From the NCBI RefSeq assembly GCF_900113735.1, contig NZ_FOQM01000017.1, forward strand, positions 1-64,000: a stretch of 64,000 bases of DNA. Reading direction: 5' to 3'. This document shows, one piece after another, positions 32,291-40,146 of this stretch. Origin of the DNA: Bradyrhizobium sp. Gha. GTDB taxonomy: Bacteria; Pseudomonadota; Alphaproteobacteria; Rhizobiales; Xanthobacteraceae. Position 1 is the first letter of the stretch; each line of letters opens with the position of its first letter. A program made the position numbers and the translations under genes. Under the pieces are notes generated by a model that worked only from the letters and a program-made list of their open reading frames with translations, was not told the DNA's origin and ran no database searches.

Positions 32291-33814
32291 TCAACGCACT
32301 CCGTAGCTTGCGAATTCCTGCACGATGTTCGGATCCATCGCCTTGGCATTGGCGATGTCAAGCGCGCCTTCCTGGGTCGAACCGTTGCGCTGCTTGGCCA
32401 CGCCGCGGCCGTAGAGCGAGGAGGTCAGGCGCGGATTGATCCTCAGCGCTGCGTCGAAGTCGGCAATGGCGTTCTTTGCCGCGCCGGATTTGAGGTTCAC
32501 GAGGCCCCGGCTATCCAGCGCGTCGACGAAATTCGGCCGCAGCCGCAGCGCCTCGTTGCAATCCTTCAGGGCGCCCTGCAGGTCGCCGACCACGGTGCGG
32601 GTCCAGCAGCGGTTATTCAGCGCCTCGACATCCTTTGAATTGATCCGGAGCGTGTCGTCGAAATCCTTGATGGCGAGATTGTACGCCCCTTTGCTGGCAT
32701 AGACCTGGCCGCGCCGGTACAGCGCATTCACGTCGTCAGGATTGGCGGCGATCTTGGCCGTCAGGCCCTTGATGGTGGGATCTTCAGCCAGCGTGGCCGC
32801 GCTCGGCCCGCCATCGGCGTTCGGCACCGGGGCGAGCTCGGCCGGTTTGACCGGTGGGGGCGGCGGAGGCAGCGCGGCCTCGACCTGCGGTTTCGCCGGC
32901 GGGGGTGGCGACGGAGGCGCTGGCGGCGCGGGCGGATTGTTCGCAGCCACCGGGGCAGGCGGTGGGGCGGGTGGATTTGGCGGCGGGTTATTGGCGACCG
33001 CAGGAGGCGGCGGCGCGGGGGGCGCCGGCGGCGGTGTCGTTGCGGCCGGGTGCGATCCGCCGGCTCCCGGAATGAACGAGAAATCCTCCGCAAGCGAGGA
33101 CGAGATCCACGGCACCTGCTCGCCGCGCGAGGCGCGGGTGACGCCCATCTTGGTGCGGTTCAGCGTTTCCTCGGCCATCAGGTCCGGGACGCGGATTTCC
33201 TTGAGCAGCTCCTGGACGAACAGGCTGTGATCGCCGCCTGCGTCCGATACCACCGATGCCAGCGCGGCCGAATACATCACCAGCGTGCCGTTCGGCGCGA
33301 TGACAGGCGTGAGACCGGCCGAAAAGCTGCGGAACCGGCGTTCGAACGGGTTGCGCCTGGAGGCATCGATCAGCGCGATCTTGACCCCGGCGCCGCGGGT
33401 GTTGAGCTCGCCCAGGATGGCTTCGATGCTGAAACCGTCACGGCGGACGTCGGACTCGGTCCAGATCTGCGCATCGATCGGGATCATATAGCTCTGGCGC
33501 GCCGACTGGATGCCGAACCCGCTGTAGAACAAGAGGGCGACCGAGCCCGGCTTGATCTTGCCATAGAGCTTGTCGAAGGCGCGACGCATGCCCTCGCCAG
33601 TCAGGTTCTCGCCGACCTCGACCGTAAAGCCATCCCGCTTGAGCTCATCGGCGACGTCGCGGGCGTCATTGATCGGCTCCTTCAGCGGGCTGTCGGCATC
33701 GGGATATTTGGCATTGCCGATCACCAGTGCATAGCGGTCGCTGGCCGCAAGCGAGGGAGCGGTCGGGAAAAGCGAGGCGAGCAAGGGCAGAAGAAGAAGG
33801 AAGCGAATTTTCAT
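32291..33814 (-). CDS. Secreted pseudo-caspase with proline-rich linker and TPR domain
   Basis: A 507-aa protein: signal peptide (1-24, SLAAS), caspase p20-like domain (about 25-245), a Pro/Ala-rich disordered linker (about 255-345, PPPAPPAPPPP type) and three or four TPR repeats (about 358-495: VNALYRRGQVYASKGAYNLA, VEALNNRCWTRTVVGDLQGA, VDALDSRGLVNLKSGAAKNA). The caspase dyad is gone: SGHG is SGFG (Phe100 for His) and DAC is DAS (Ser152 for Cys). It is the longer relative of the protein at 3889: both have YMIPIDA/YMLPVDA and DASRRNPxERRFRS. It precedes OmpA, RND adaptor and permease in the same direction. A binding or scaffold role in the periplasm is my inference. Confidence 0.85.
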   Translation of the reverse strand: MKIRFLLLLPLLASLFPTAPSLAASDRYALVIGNAKYPDADSPLKEPINDARDVADELKRDGFTVEVGENLTGEGMRRAFDKLYGKIKPGSVALLFYSGFGIQSARQSYMIPIDAQIWTESDVRRDGFSIEAILGELNTRGAGVKIALIDASRRNPFERRFRSFSAGLTPVIAPNGTLVMYSAALASVVSDAGGDHSLFVQELLKEIRVPDLMAEETLNRTKMGVTRASRGEQVPWISSSLAEDFSFIPGAGGSHPAATTPPPAPPAPPPPAVANNPPPNPPAPPPAPVAANNPPAPPAPPSPPPPAKPQVEAALPPPPPPVKPAELAPVPNADGGPSAATLAEDPTIKGLTAKIAANPDDVNALYRRGQVYASKGAYNLAIKDFDDTLRINSKDVEALNNRCWTRTVVGDLQGALKDCNEALRLRPNFVDALDSRGLVNLKSGAAKNAIADFDAALRINPRLTSSLYGRGVAKQRNGSTQEGALDIANAKAMDPNIVQEFASYGVR

Positions 33815-34182
33815 AATCAGCCCGGTCCAGCCAAAAAGGCGCCGTTCCCAGCTTGCGCCGCGGCGACCTTAACCTACGCAAAGTGCATTATCAGACCGGC
33901 GAGTGGGGGCGTCAACCACTTGGAGATTCGGCACTATCGCGACAATTGACCGCGACGCGCAGGTCCGCTGCGAGGGGAATAATTGAGCGGTCACGATTCT
34001 CCTCGGCGCGTTCCCATTCGGGGTTCCGGCGGCCCATGTTAGACCGCTTCTCGCGACGAAAACGTGATTTGGTCTCACATTGGGGCTCGCGTCGCCACAA
34101 CCTCGGACGTTTGACCTTTGCCGCGGGCGATGGCTTGGTGCGCAAGGTCCGCTCAGAAAAAACAAAAGCCGGAATTGAGCCC
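33815..34182. other. Divergent promoter region, 368 bases
   Basis: Separates the pseudo-caspase (minus) from the MBL-fold gene (plus). The frame of the MBL gene is open back to 33853, but those codons look unlike a protein. I see no firm operator; the bases near 34140-34180 (AGAAAAAACAAAAGCC) are A-rich, as often seen before a start. Confidence 0.4.
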
Positions 34183-34989
34183 ATGGGAAACGCTTACGAA
34201 ATCTACGCCCTGCGCTATGCGACGATGTCGCCACGCACCCCCAGCATGAATTTTCTGGCGCCCGACCCGCATGACAGCGCGGCGCAGGATCTCGACTACT
34301 TCGTTTGGCTGATCCGCGGGCAGGGCCGCGAGATCCTGGTCGATACCGGCTTCAATGCCGAGGAGGCGACCTCGCGCGCGCGAAAACTGACGCTCAATCC
34401 GGTCGATGCGCTGGAGCGTTTTGGCGTCGCGGCGTCGGGTATCCGCGACGTTATCGTGACGCATCTGCATTACGATCACGCCGGCAATCTCGATCGCTTC
34501 CCGAATGCGCGCTTTCATCTCCAGGAGCGTGAGATGGCCTATGCGACGGGTCGCTGCATGTGCAATGGACTGCTGCGACATCCATTCTCGGTCGAGCACG
34601 TCACCCTGATGGTGCGCCATGTCTATGGCGAGCGCGTCACCTTCTATTCGGGCGACGGCGAGGTCGCGCCCGGCGTGACTGTGCACCGCGTCGGCGGCCA
34701 TTCCGATGGTTTGCAGGTGGTCAGGGTCGAGACGGCGCGCGGGCCGGTGGTGCTGGCATCCGATGCCGCGCACTACTACGCCAATCTGCAACGCCGCAGC
34801 CCGTTTCCGATCGTCTACAATGTGGGTGACATGGCGGTCGGCTGGGAGACGATCGAACGCCTCGCCGGGCATCCCGATCGCTACATTCCCGGCCACGATC
34901 CTGTCGTGACCGATATCTATCCGCGCGCCAGCGACAAGGTCGATGCCTGGGCGCTGCACCTCCCGCCGTCGCGTTCGTTTGCGAAGTGA
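34183..34989 (+). CDS. MBL-fold hydrolase of the N-acyl homoserine lactonase type
   Basis: A 268-aa protein; the ATG at 34183 gives the normal family length, while the upstream 330 bases of open frame do not fit. The zinc site is intact: HLHYDHAGN (residues 94-102) gives HxHxDH, VGGHSDG the next His, ASDAAHYY the bridging Asp, and GHDP near the end the last His. The spacing is that of N-acyl homoserine lactonase-like hydrolases (AiiA/AttM group), although many relatives act on other lactones. It has no signal peptide, so it works in the cytoplasm. It is not in an operon with the aromatic genes that follow. Confidence 0.8.
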   Translation: MGNAYEIYALRYATMSPRTPSMNFLAPDPHDSAAQDLDYFVWLIRGQGREILVDTGFNAEEATSRARKLTLNPVDALERFGVAASGIRDVIVTHLHYDHAGNLDRFPNARFHLQEREMAYATGRCMCNGLLRHPFSVEHVTLMVRHVYGERVTFYSGDGEVAPGVTVHRVGGHSDGLQVVRVETARGPVVLASDAAHYYANLQRRSPFPIVYNVGDMAVGWETIERLAGHPDRYIPGHDPVVTDIYPRASDKVDAWALHLPPSRSFAK

Positions 34990-34998
34990 CGGCGAAGC

Positions 34999-35104
34999 CG
35001 TCATTCCGGGCTGCTGCAAAGCGGCGAGCCCGGAATCCATCGCGCCACCGGTGACGTAGTTGAAATGGATTCCGGGTTCGCGCTGCGTGCGCCCCGGAAT
35101 GAGG
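34999..35104. repeat. Intergenic palindromic repeat (CGTCATTCCGGG type)
   Basis: CGTCATTCCGGG plus GAGCCCGGAATCCAT at the left end are matched by ATGGATTCCGGGTTCGCGCT and GCCCCGGAATGA at the right end, so it can fold into a large hairpin. Typical of Bradyrhizobium-type intergenic spacers. Confidence 0.65.
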
Positions 35105-35112
35105 GAGAGTAC

Positions 35113-35655
35113 CTAATACGCCTGCTTGGCGTCGGCCTCTTCGCTGGTCTGGATCAGATCGAGGCTTCCCTCGATCTTGCCGAGCAGGGTCGAGAGCTGC
35201 TTCCGCTCCTGCGCGGTGAGGCATGCGAGGATCTCGTCTTCCCGCCGCAGCAATTGCGGAAACAGCTCCTCGTAGAGCGCGCGACCCTTCGTCGTCAGTT
35301 GCAGGCGGAATTCGCGGCGGTCGGCTTCGTTCTCGACGCGCTCGATCAGGCCGTTTTGCAACAGCGTGGTCACCGCGCGGCTGATCGTCGACTTATGCGT
35401 GCGAGTACATTGCGAGATGTATTGCGCGCTGCAGGCATCGTTGCGGAAACCGAGCGTGGCAAGCACGCGCCAGGCCGGAATGTCGAGGCCGTGACGCTCC
35501 TGATACTCGACCGCGAGCGCGGAACTGACCTCCGCTGCAAGCCGGTTGAGGCGGAACGGCACGAACTTGAACAGGTCGAGCCGCGATTTGGGCCGCGGCG
35601 AAGCCTCGTCGGCTTCTCTTGTCTTCAGCGCGATGTCGCTGGATGTCCTGGCCAC
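35113..35655 (-). CDS. MarR-family regulator of the aromatic operon
   Basis: I place the start at the GTG 35655 (GGAG eight bases upstream), giving 180 aa. An ATG at 35715 is also in frame, but it lies inside the operator palindrome and has no ribosome site. The winged-helix MarR domain runs from about 25 to 160: VPFRLNRLAAEVSSALAVEY, LDIPAWRVLATLGFRND, ISQCTRTHKSTISRAVTTLL and the wing VENEADRREFRLQLTTKG. It is divergent from the FAD-hydroxylase operon, so it probably controls that operon and itself; the ligand is presumably an aromatic acid. Confidence 0.85.
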   Translation of the reverse strand: MARTSSDIALKTREADEASPRPKSRLDLFKFVPFRLNRLAAEVSSALAVEYQERHGLDIPAWRVLATLGFRNDACSAQYISQCTRTHKSTISRAVTTLLQNGLIERVENEADRREFRLQLTTKGRALYEELFPQLLRREDEILACLTAQERKQLSTLLGKIEGSLDLIQTSEEADAKQAY

Positions 35656-35704
35656 GGCGAGCGCTCCGAATTCCTGTTGACGGCCGGCCGGCGCCGGTCC
35701 AAAA

Positions 35705-35722
35705 TAGTTGCACATGAGACTA
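35705..35722. promoter_or_regulatory. Palindromic operator between marR-like gene and hydroxylase operon
   Basis: TAGTTGCACATGAGACTA is an imperfect palindrome (TAGT--CA--TG--ACTA, 12 of 18 positions symmetrical), lying 50 bases upstream of the MarR start and 43 bases before the hydroxylase start. Confidence 0.5.
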
Positions 35723-35765
35723 TCTAGCAGGTCAGCCCGCTCCTGACCAGAGCCGAGGTTAGTAT

Positions 35766-37397
35766 ATGGCGCCGGCCAATACGCATCAGGCCAAGACCTT
35801 TCAAGCGAAGACCCAGTTTGGCTATCGCCGCCACTCCGACCAGGATCGCCCGGGCCAAAGTCCGGCCGAGCACCCGGTCGTGGTCGTTGGCGCGGGCCCG
35901 GTCGGTTTGTCGCTGGCGATCGATCTCGCCCAGCGCGGTCAGCGCGTCGTCCTTCTGGATGATGCCGACCGCATCGGCGAGGGCTCGCGCGCGATCTGCT
36001 TCTCGAAACGGTCGCTGGAATATTGGGACCGGCTCGGCGTCGCCGACCGCATGGTCGACAAGGGCGTGGTGTGGAGCGTCGGCCGAATTTTCCATGGCGA
36101 GTCCCAGCTCTATCAGTTCAACCTGCTGCCGGAGGATGGCCACAAGCGGCCGGCCTTCATCAATCTCCAGCAATATTATGCCGAGGCCTATCTGGTCGAT
36201 CGCATCAGCGATTTGCCTGGAATCGATCTGCGCTGGCGCAACAAGGTGTCGGCGCTCGAACAGCGCAACGACTCTGTCGCGCTGACGATCGAAACGCCCG
36301 AAGGCCCCTATCGCCTGCATGCGCAATATGTCGTCGCCTGTGATGGCGCGCGTTCTTCGCTGCGGCAGATGGTCGGCGCCGAGTTTGCCGGACAGGTGTT
36401 CGAGGATCAATTCCTGATCGCCGACGTCAAGATGACGGCGGAATTCCCGACCGAACGCTGGTTCTGGTTCGATCCGCCGTTTCATGCAGGGCGTTCCGCG
36501 CTGCTGCATCGGCAGCCCGACGACGTCTGGCGCATCGATCTCCAGCTCAATCGCAATGCCGATCCCTCAGTGGAGAAGAGGCCGGAGAATGTGCGGCCGC
36601 GGATCGCGCGCATGCTCGGCCACGACAAGTTCGAGTTCGAATGGATCTCGCTCTACAAATTCCAGTGTCGGCGGATGGACCGCTTCATCCATGGCCGCGT
36701 GATTTTTGCCGGCGATTCCGCACATCAGGTTTCACCGTTTGGCGCGCGGGGCGCCAATTCCGGGCTTGAGGACGCTGAAAACCTGTCCTGGAAACTTGAT
36801 CGCGTGCTGCGCGGCGCGTCGCCGGCAAGCTTGCTCGAGAGCTACCATGTCGAGCGCAGCCTGGCGGCCGATGAGAACATCCGCGAATCCACCCGCTCGA
36901 CCGATTTCATGGCGCCGAACTCGCACCAGGAAGCGCGGCTGCGCCAGGCGGTGCTGTCGCTCGCCAAGGAGACCGAGTTCGGCAAGCGCATGGTCAATGG
37001 CGGCCGGCTCTCGGTGCCGTGCAGCTATGACTCGCCGCTGTCGTCGGGTGATGCGGATGCCTGGCGCGGTGGACCGTCGCCGGGCTGCTCGATGCTTGAT
37101 GCCCCCGTAGGCGAGCAGGCCTATCTGACCGATGCGTTCCGTGAGGGTGGAACGGACTTCACCCTGCTGTCGTTCAGCAATGGCGCAGCGATCGACGTGC
37201 CCGATGACATCAAAGACATCCGCGTCGGCGGCGAGGGCGGACTCGCCGATTCCCAAGGCCTCGTCGCCAGACGCTACGACGCCGAGCCTGGTTCTGCCTA
37301 CCTACTGAGGCCCGACGGCTATGTCGCGGCGCGCTTCCGCCACCCGACCCGTGAGGCGATCGCGGCGGCGCTGTCCCGGGCTGCAGGTCTGAACTGA
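35766..37397 (+). CDS. FAD-dependent aromatic hydroxylase (class A flavin monooxygenase)
   Basis: A 543-aa enzyme. The FAD-binding motif GAGPVGLSLAIDLAQRG is at about 42-58, the DG motif CDGARSSLR at about 193-201, and the GD motif FAGDSAHQVSPFGARGANSG at about 315-335, all as in p-hydroxybenzoate hydroxylase-type enzymes. The C-terminal thioredoxin-like region of the MhpA/PheA group is present (about 420-540). It heads the operon with DUF2783, an MBL protein, hmgA and fahA. A ring hydroxylation that yields homogentisate, for instance from 3-hydroxyphenylacetate, would fit, but this is an inference from context; the substrate cannot be read from the sequence. Confidence 0.85.
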   Translation: MAPANTHQAKTFQAKTQFGYRRHSDQDRPGQSPAEHPVVVVGAGPVGLSLAIDLAQRGQRVVLLDDADRIGEGSRAICFSKRSLEYWDRLGVADRMVDKGVVWSVGRIFHGESQLYQFNLLPEDGHKRPAFINLQQYYAEAYLVDRISDLPGIDLRWRNKVSALEQRNDSVALTIETPEGPYRLHAQYVVACDGARSSLRQMVGAEFAGQVFEDQFLIADVKMTAEFPTERWFWFDPPFHAGRSALLHRQPDDVWRIDLQLNRNADPSVEKRPENVRPRIARMLGHDKFEFEWISLYKFQCRRMDRFIHGRVIFAGDSAHQVSPFGARGANSGLEDAENLSWKLDRVLRGASPASLLESYHVERSLAADENIRESTRSTDFMAPNSHQEARLRQAVLSLAKETEFGKRMVNGGRLSVPCSYDSPLSSGDADAWRGGPSPGCSMLDAPVGEQAYLTDAFREGGTDFTLLSFSNGAAIDVPDDIKDIRVGGEGGLADSQGLVARRYDAEPGSAYLLRPDGYVAARFRHPTREAIAAALSRAAGLN

Positions 37398-37419
37398 AAA
37401 GGTCTGAATTGAGGTTCAT

Positions 37420-37644
37420 ATGCCGCTCTCTACCAGCTCCAACTTTGCGCGGCCCGACGACGCTTTCCGCGCCATCGTCGAAGCGCATCGCGGCCTCAGC
37501 GACGAGCAGAGCGCCGATCTCGACGCAGCTCTGGTGCTGATCCTCGCCAACCATATCGGCGACATCGACGTGCTCCGGGAAGCGCTCGTGCTGGCGAAGC
37601 GCCGCATGGTCGACGGGCAGCAGCAACAACAGCAACAACAATAA
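37420..37644 (+). CDS. DUF2783 protein with polyglutamine tail
   Basis: A 74-aa protein, 22 bases after the hydroxylase, with GAGGTTC before the ATG. The body (FARPDDAFRAIVEAHRGLSD, then EQSADLDAALVLILANHIGD and IDVLREALVLAKR) matches the small DUF2783 family that travels with aromatic hydroxylases of this type. It is all-helical. The last eight residues are Gln, from a CAG/CAA repeat at about 37618-37641. Role unknown; a structural partner of the hydroxylase is possible. Confidence 0.75.
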   Translation: MPLSTSSNFARPDDAFRAIVEAHRGLSDEQSADLDAALVLILANHIGDIDVLREALVLAKRRMVDGQQQQQQQQ

Positions 37645-37665
37645 CCTGGACTCGAGGATGAACTG

Positions 37666-38622
37666 ATGGCGAAGAACTTCGCATCCACCGGCGATCTCGC
37701 AGAGAAGAAGATCACCTTCTCCGAGATCGGCACCGATCTCTATGCCTTCACCGCCGAGGGCGATCCGAATACCGCCATCATCGTCGGCGACGACGGCTGC
37801 CTCGTGTTTGACGCCCAGTCGACGCCGGCGATGGCCAACAAGGTGATCGAGCGCGTCAAGACGGTCACCGACAAGCCGATCAAATATGTCGTGCTGTCGC
37901 ATTATCATGCGGTGCGGGTGCTGGGCGCCTCCGCCTACAAGGCGCAAGGTATCGTCGCCTCGCAGGAAACTTATCGGCTGATCGAGGAGCGCGGGCAGCA
38001 GGACTGGGATTCCGAATACGGCCGCTTTCCCCGCCTGTTCCAGGATGCGCAAAGCATTCCCGGACTGACCTGGCCCACGCTGACCTTTGAAGGCGAGATG
38101 TCGATCTATCTGGGAAAGCGCGAGGTGCGCCTGATGCAGCTGGGCGCCGGTCATACCTCCGGTGACATCGTTGCCTGGGTGCCGGATGCCGAGGTGATGT
38201 TCTCCGGCGACCTCATCGAATATCACTCGGCCTGCTATTGCGGTGACGCTCACTTGCGCGAATGGCCGATGACGCTGAACGAGATCCGGAACTTCAATCC
38301 CAAGGCGATCGCGCCGGGCCGCGGCGATGCACTGAAGGGCACCTCCACGGTACGCGAAGCCATCGCGATGACGCGCGACTTCGTCACCTCGCTTTATGGC
38401 GCGGCCGAAGTCTCCGTCGCCAAGGGGCGTACACTGAAGGAATCGATGGCGGCGACGCGCGAGGTGATGGATCCCAAATTCCACAGCTTCGCCATCTACG
38501 AGCACTGCCTGCCCTTCAACGTGTCGCGCGCCTATGACGAGGCGTCGGGCATCGACGATCCCGTGATCTGGACCGACAAGCGTGACCAGGAGATGTGGGC
38601 CGCCTTGCAAGGAGGAGGATAG
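37666..38622 (+). CDS. MBL-fold protein with degenerate zinc motif, in the homogentisate operon
   Basis: A 318-aa metallo-beta-lactamase-fold protein (MAKNFAST... start with a good GAGGATG site). Where active enzymes have HxHxDH, this has HYHAVR (residues 79-84): the first two His remain, but the Asp and last His are Val83 and Arg84. Further ligand positions persist: GHTSGD (His163) and FSGDLIEY (Asp182). So one metal site is likely and the second is lost. It lies between DUF2783 and hmgA with gaps of a few bases, so it belongs to the same transcript. The substrate is unknown; a ring-cleavage by-product or thioester is conceivable. Confidence 0.8.
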   Translation: MAKNFASTGDLAEKKITFSEIGTDLYAFTAEGDPNTAIIVGDDGCLVFDAQSTPAMANKVIERVKTVTDKPIKYVVLSHYHAVRVLGASAYKAQGIVASQETYRLIEERGQQDWDSEYGRFPRLFQDAQSIPGLTWPTLTFEGEMSIYLGKREVRLMQLGAGHTSGDIVAWVPDAEVMFSGDLIEYHSACYCGDAHLREWPMTLNEIRNFNPKAIAPGRGDALKGTSTVREAIAMTRDFVTSLYGAAEVSVAKGRTLKESMAATREVMDPKFHSFAIYEHCLPFNVSRAYDEASGIDDPVIWTDKRDQEMWAALQGGG

Positions 38623-38624
38623 TC

Positions 38625-39971
38625 ATGAACATCAATACCTCGCCGGATCAGATCGTTCGCAGCTCGGCCCAGGTGACGCCCGGCTACATGTCCGGTTTCG
38701 GCAACAGTTTCGAGACCGAGGCGCTGCCGGGTGCGCTGCCGATCGGCCGGAACTCGCCGCAGCGCTGCGCGTACGGCCTCTACGCCGAGCAGCTGTCGGG
38801 CTCGCCGTTCACGGCGCCGCGTGGCACCAATGAGCGCTCCTGGCTCTATCGCATCCGCCCCTCGGTCAAACATTCCGGACGCTTCGAGAAGGCCGATGCA
38901 GGTCTGTGGCGCTCGGCGCCGTGCCACGAATACGATCTGCCGATCGCCCAGCTGCGCTGGGACCCGACGCCGTTGCCGAAAGAGGAGGTGACGTTCCTCC
39001 AGGGCGTGCAGACCATGACGACAGCCGGTGACGTGAACACGCAGGCCGGCATGGCCGCCCATGTCTACCTCATCACCAAATCGATGGTGGACCAGCATTT
39101 CTACAATGCCGACGGCGAGCTGATGTTCGTGCTCCAGCAGGGCAATCTTCGCCTCGTCACCGAATTCGGCCGCATCGACGCCGAGCCCGGCGAGATCGTC
39201 GTGATCCCGCGCGGCGTCAAATTCCGCGTCGAGATTCCTGATGGTCCCGCGCGTGGCTATCTCTGCGAAAATTACGGCGGCGCCTTCACGCTGCCGGAGC
39301 GCGGACCGATTGGCGCCAACTGCCTGGCCAACGCGCGCGACTTCCTCACGCCGGTTGCGAATTACGAGGACAAGGATACGCCGACCGAGCTGTTCGTGAA
39401 ATGGGGCGGCTCGATGTTCAAGACGACGCTACCGCATTCGCCGGTCGACGTCGTCGCCTGGCACGGCAATTACGCGCCCTACAAATACGATCTGCGCACA
39501 TTCTCGCCGGTCGGCGCGATCGGGTTCGATCATCCCGATCCCTCGATCTTCACGGTGCTGACCTCGCCCTCGGAGACGGCGGGCACCGCGAACATCGACT
39601 TCGTCATCTTCCCCGAGCGGTGGATGGTCGCCGACAACACCTTCCGTCCGCCCTGGTATCACATGAACATCATGAGCGAGTTCATGGGCCTGATCTACGG
39701 CGTCTACGACGCCAAGCCGCAAGGCTTTGTCCCAGGCGGTATCTCGCTCCACAATTGCATGCTGCCCCACGGCCCCGACCGCGACGCCTTCGACCACGCC
39801 AGCAACGGCGAGCTGAAGCCGGTCAAGCTGACGGGCACCATGGCCTTCATGTTCGAGACCCGCTACCCGCAGCGTGTCACCGCGCACGCCGCGAAGGCGG
39901 CGACGCTGCAGGACGATTATGCGGATTGCTGGAAAGGACTGGAGAAGCGGTTCGATCCGAACAAGCCGTAG
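38625..39971 (+). CDS. hmgA: Homogentisate 1,2-dioxygenase
   Basis: A 448-aa enzyme starting at the ATG 38625 with GGAGGAGGATAG before it. The sequence is recognisable throughout: YMSGFGNSFETEALPGALPIGRNSPQ, LYAEQLSGSPFTAPRGTN RSWLYRIRPSVKH, QGNLRLVTEFG, PRGVKFRVEIP, YGGAFTLPERGPIGANCLAN, PYKYDLRTFSPVGAIGFDHPDPSIF. The Fe(II) ligands sit in RPPWYHMNIMSEFMGLIYG (His and Glu) and HNCMLPHGPD (His). It opens the ring of homogentisate to maleylacetoacetate. Two bases after the MBL gene, so the two are coupled; fahA follows 175 bases later past a repeat. Confidence 0.96.
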   Translation: MNINTSPDQIVRSSAQVTPGYMSGFGNSFETEALPGALPIGRNSPQRCAYGLYAEQLSGSPFTAPRGTNERSWLYRIRPSVKHSGRFEKADAGLWRSAPCHEYDLPIAQLRWDPTPLPKEEVTFLQGVQTMTTAGDVNTQAGMAAHVYLITKSMVDQHFYNADGELMFVLQQGNLRLVTEFGRIDAEPGEIVVIPRGVKFRVEIPDGPARGYLCENYGGAFTLPERGPIGANCLANARDFLTPVANYEDKDTPTELFVKWGGSMFKTTLPHSPVDVVAWHGNYAPYKYDLRTFSPVGAIGFDHPDPSIFTVLTSPSETAGTANIDFVIFPERWMVADNTFRPPWYHMNIMSEFMGLIYGVYDAKPQGFVPGGISLHNCMLPHGPDRDAFDHASNGELKPVKLTGTMAFMFETRYPQRVTAHAAKAATLQDDYADCWKGLEKRFDPNKP

Positions 39972-39977
39972 TTTCTT

Positions 39978-40126
39978 CCCCTCTCCCCCTGTGGGAGAGG
40001 GTGGCTCGCCGCGCGAGCGGCGAGACGGGTGAGGGGTTCTCTCCGCGCGGAAACCTCTCATTCGAGTTTGCGGAGACAACCCCACATCCGGCGCTTCGCG
40101 CCACCTTCTCCCACAAGGGGAGAAGG
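39978..40126. repeat. Intergenic repeat between hmgA and fahA (CCCTCTCCC-GGGAGAGG type)
   Basis: CCCCTCTCCCCCTGTGGGAG is followed by GAGGGTGGCTCGCCGCGCGA (self-complementary around CTCGCCG-CGCG-AGCGGCGAG) and at the right end by the inverted TTCTCCCACAAGGGGAGAAGG. It separates hmgA from fahA inside the probable operon and could alter the message between them. Confidence 0.6.
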
Positions 40127-40146
40127 AAGAAAGAATCGAGCCGCAA

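Noticed and set aside
32920..33050. Repetitive G+C-rich DNA that might be taken as a tandem repeat or CRISPR-like array
   Set aside because: It encodes the proline-rich linker of the second pseudo-caspase; units are irregular and there are no spacers. No CRISPR array was seen anywhere in the window.
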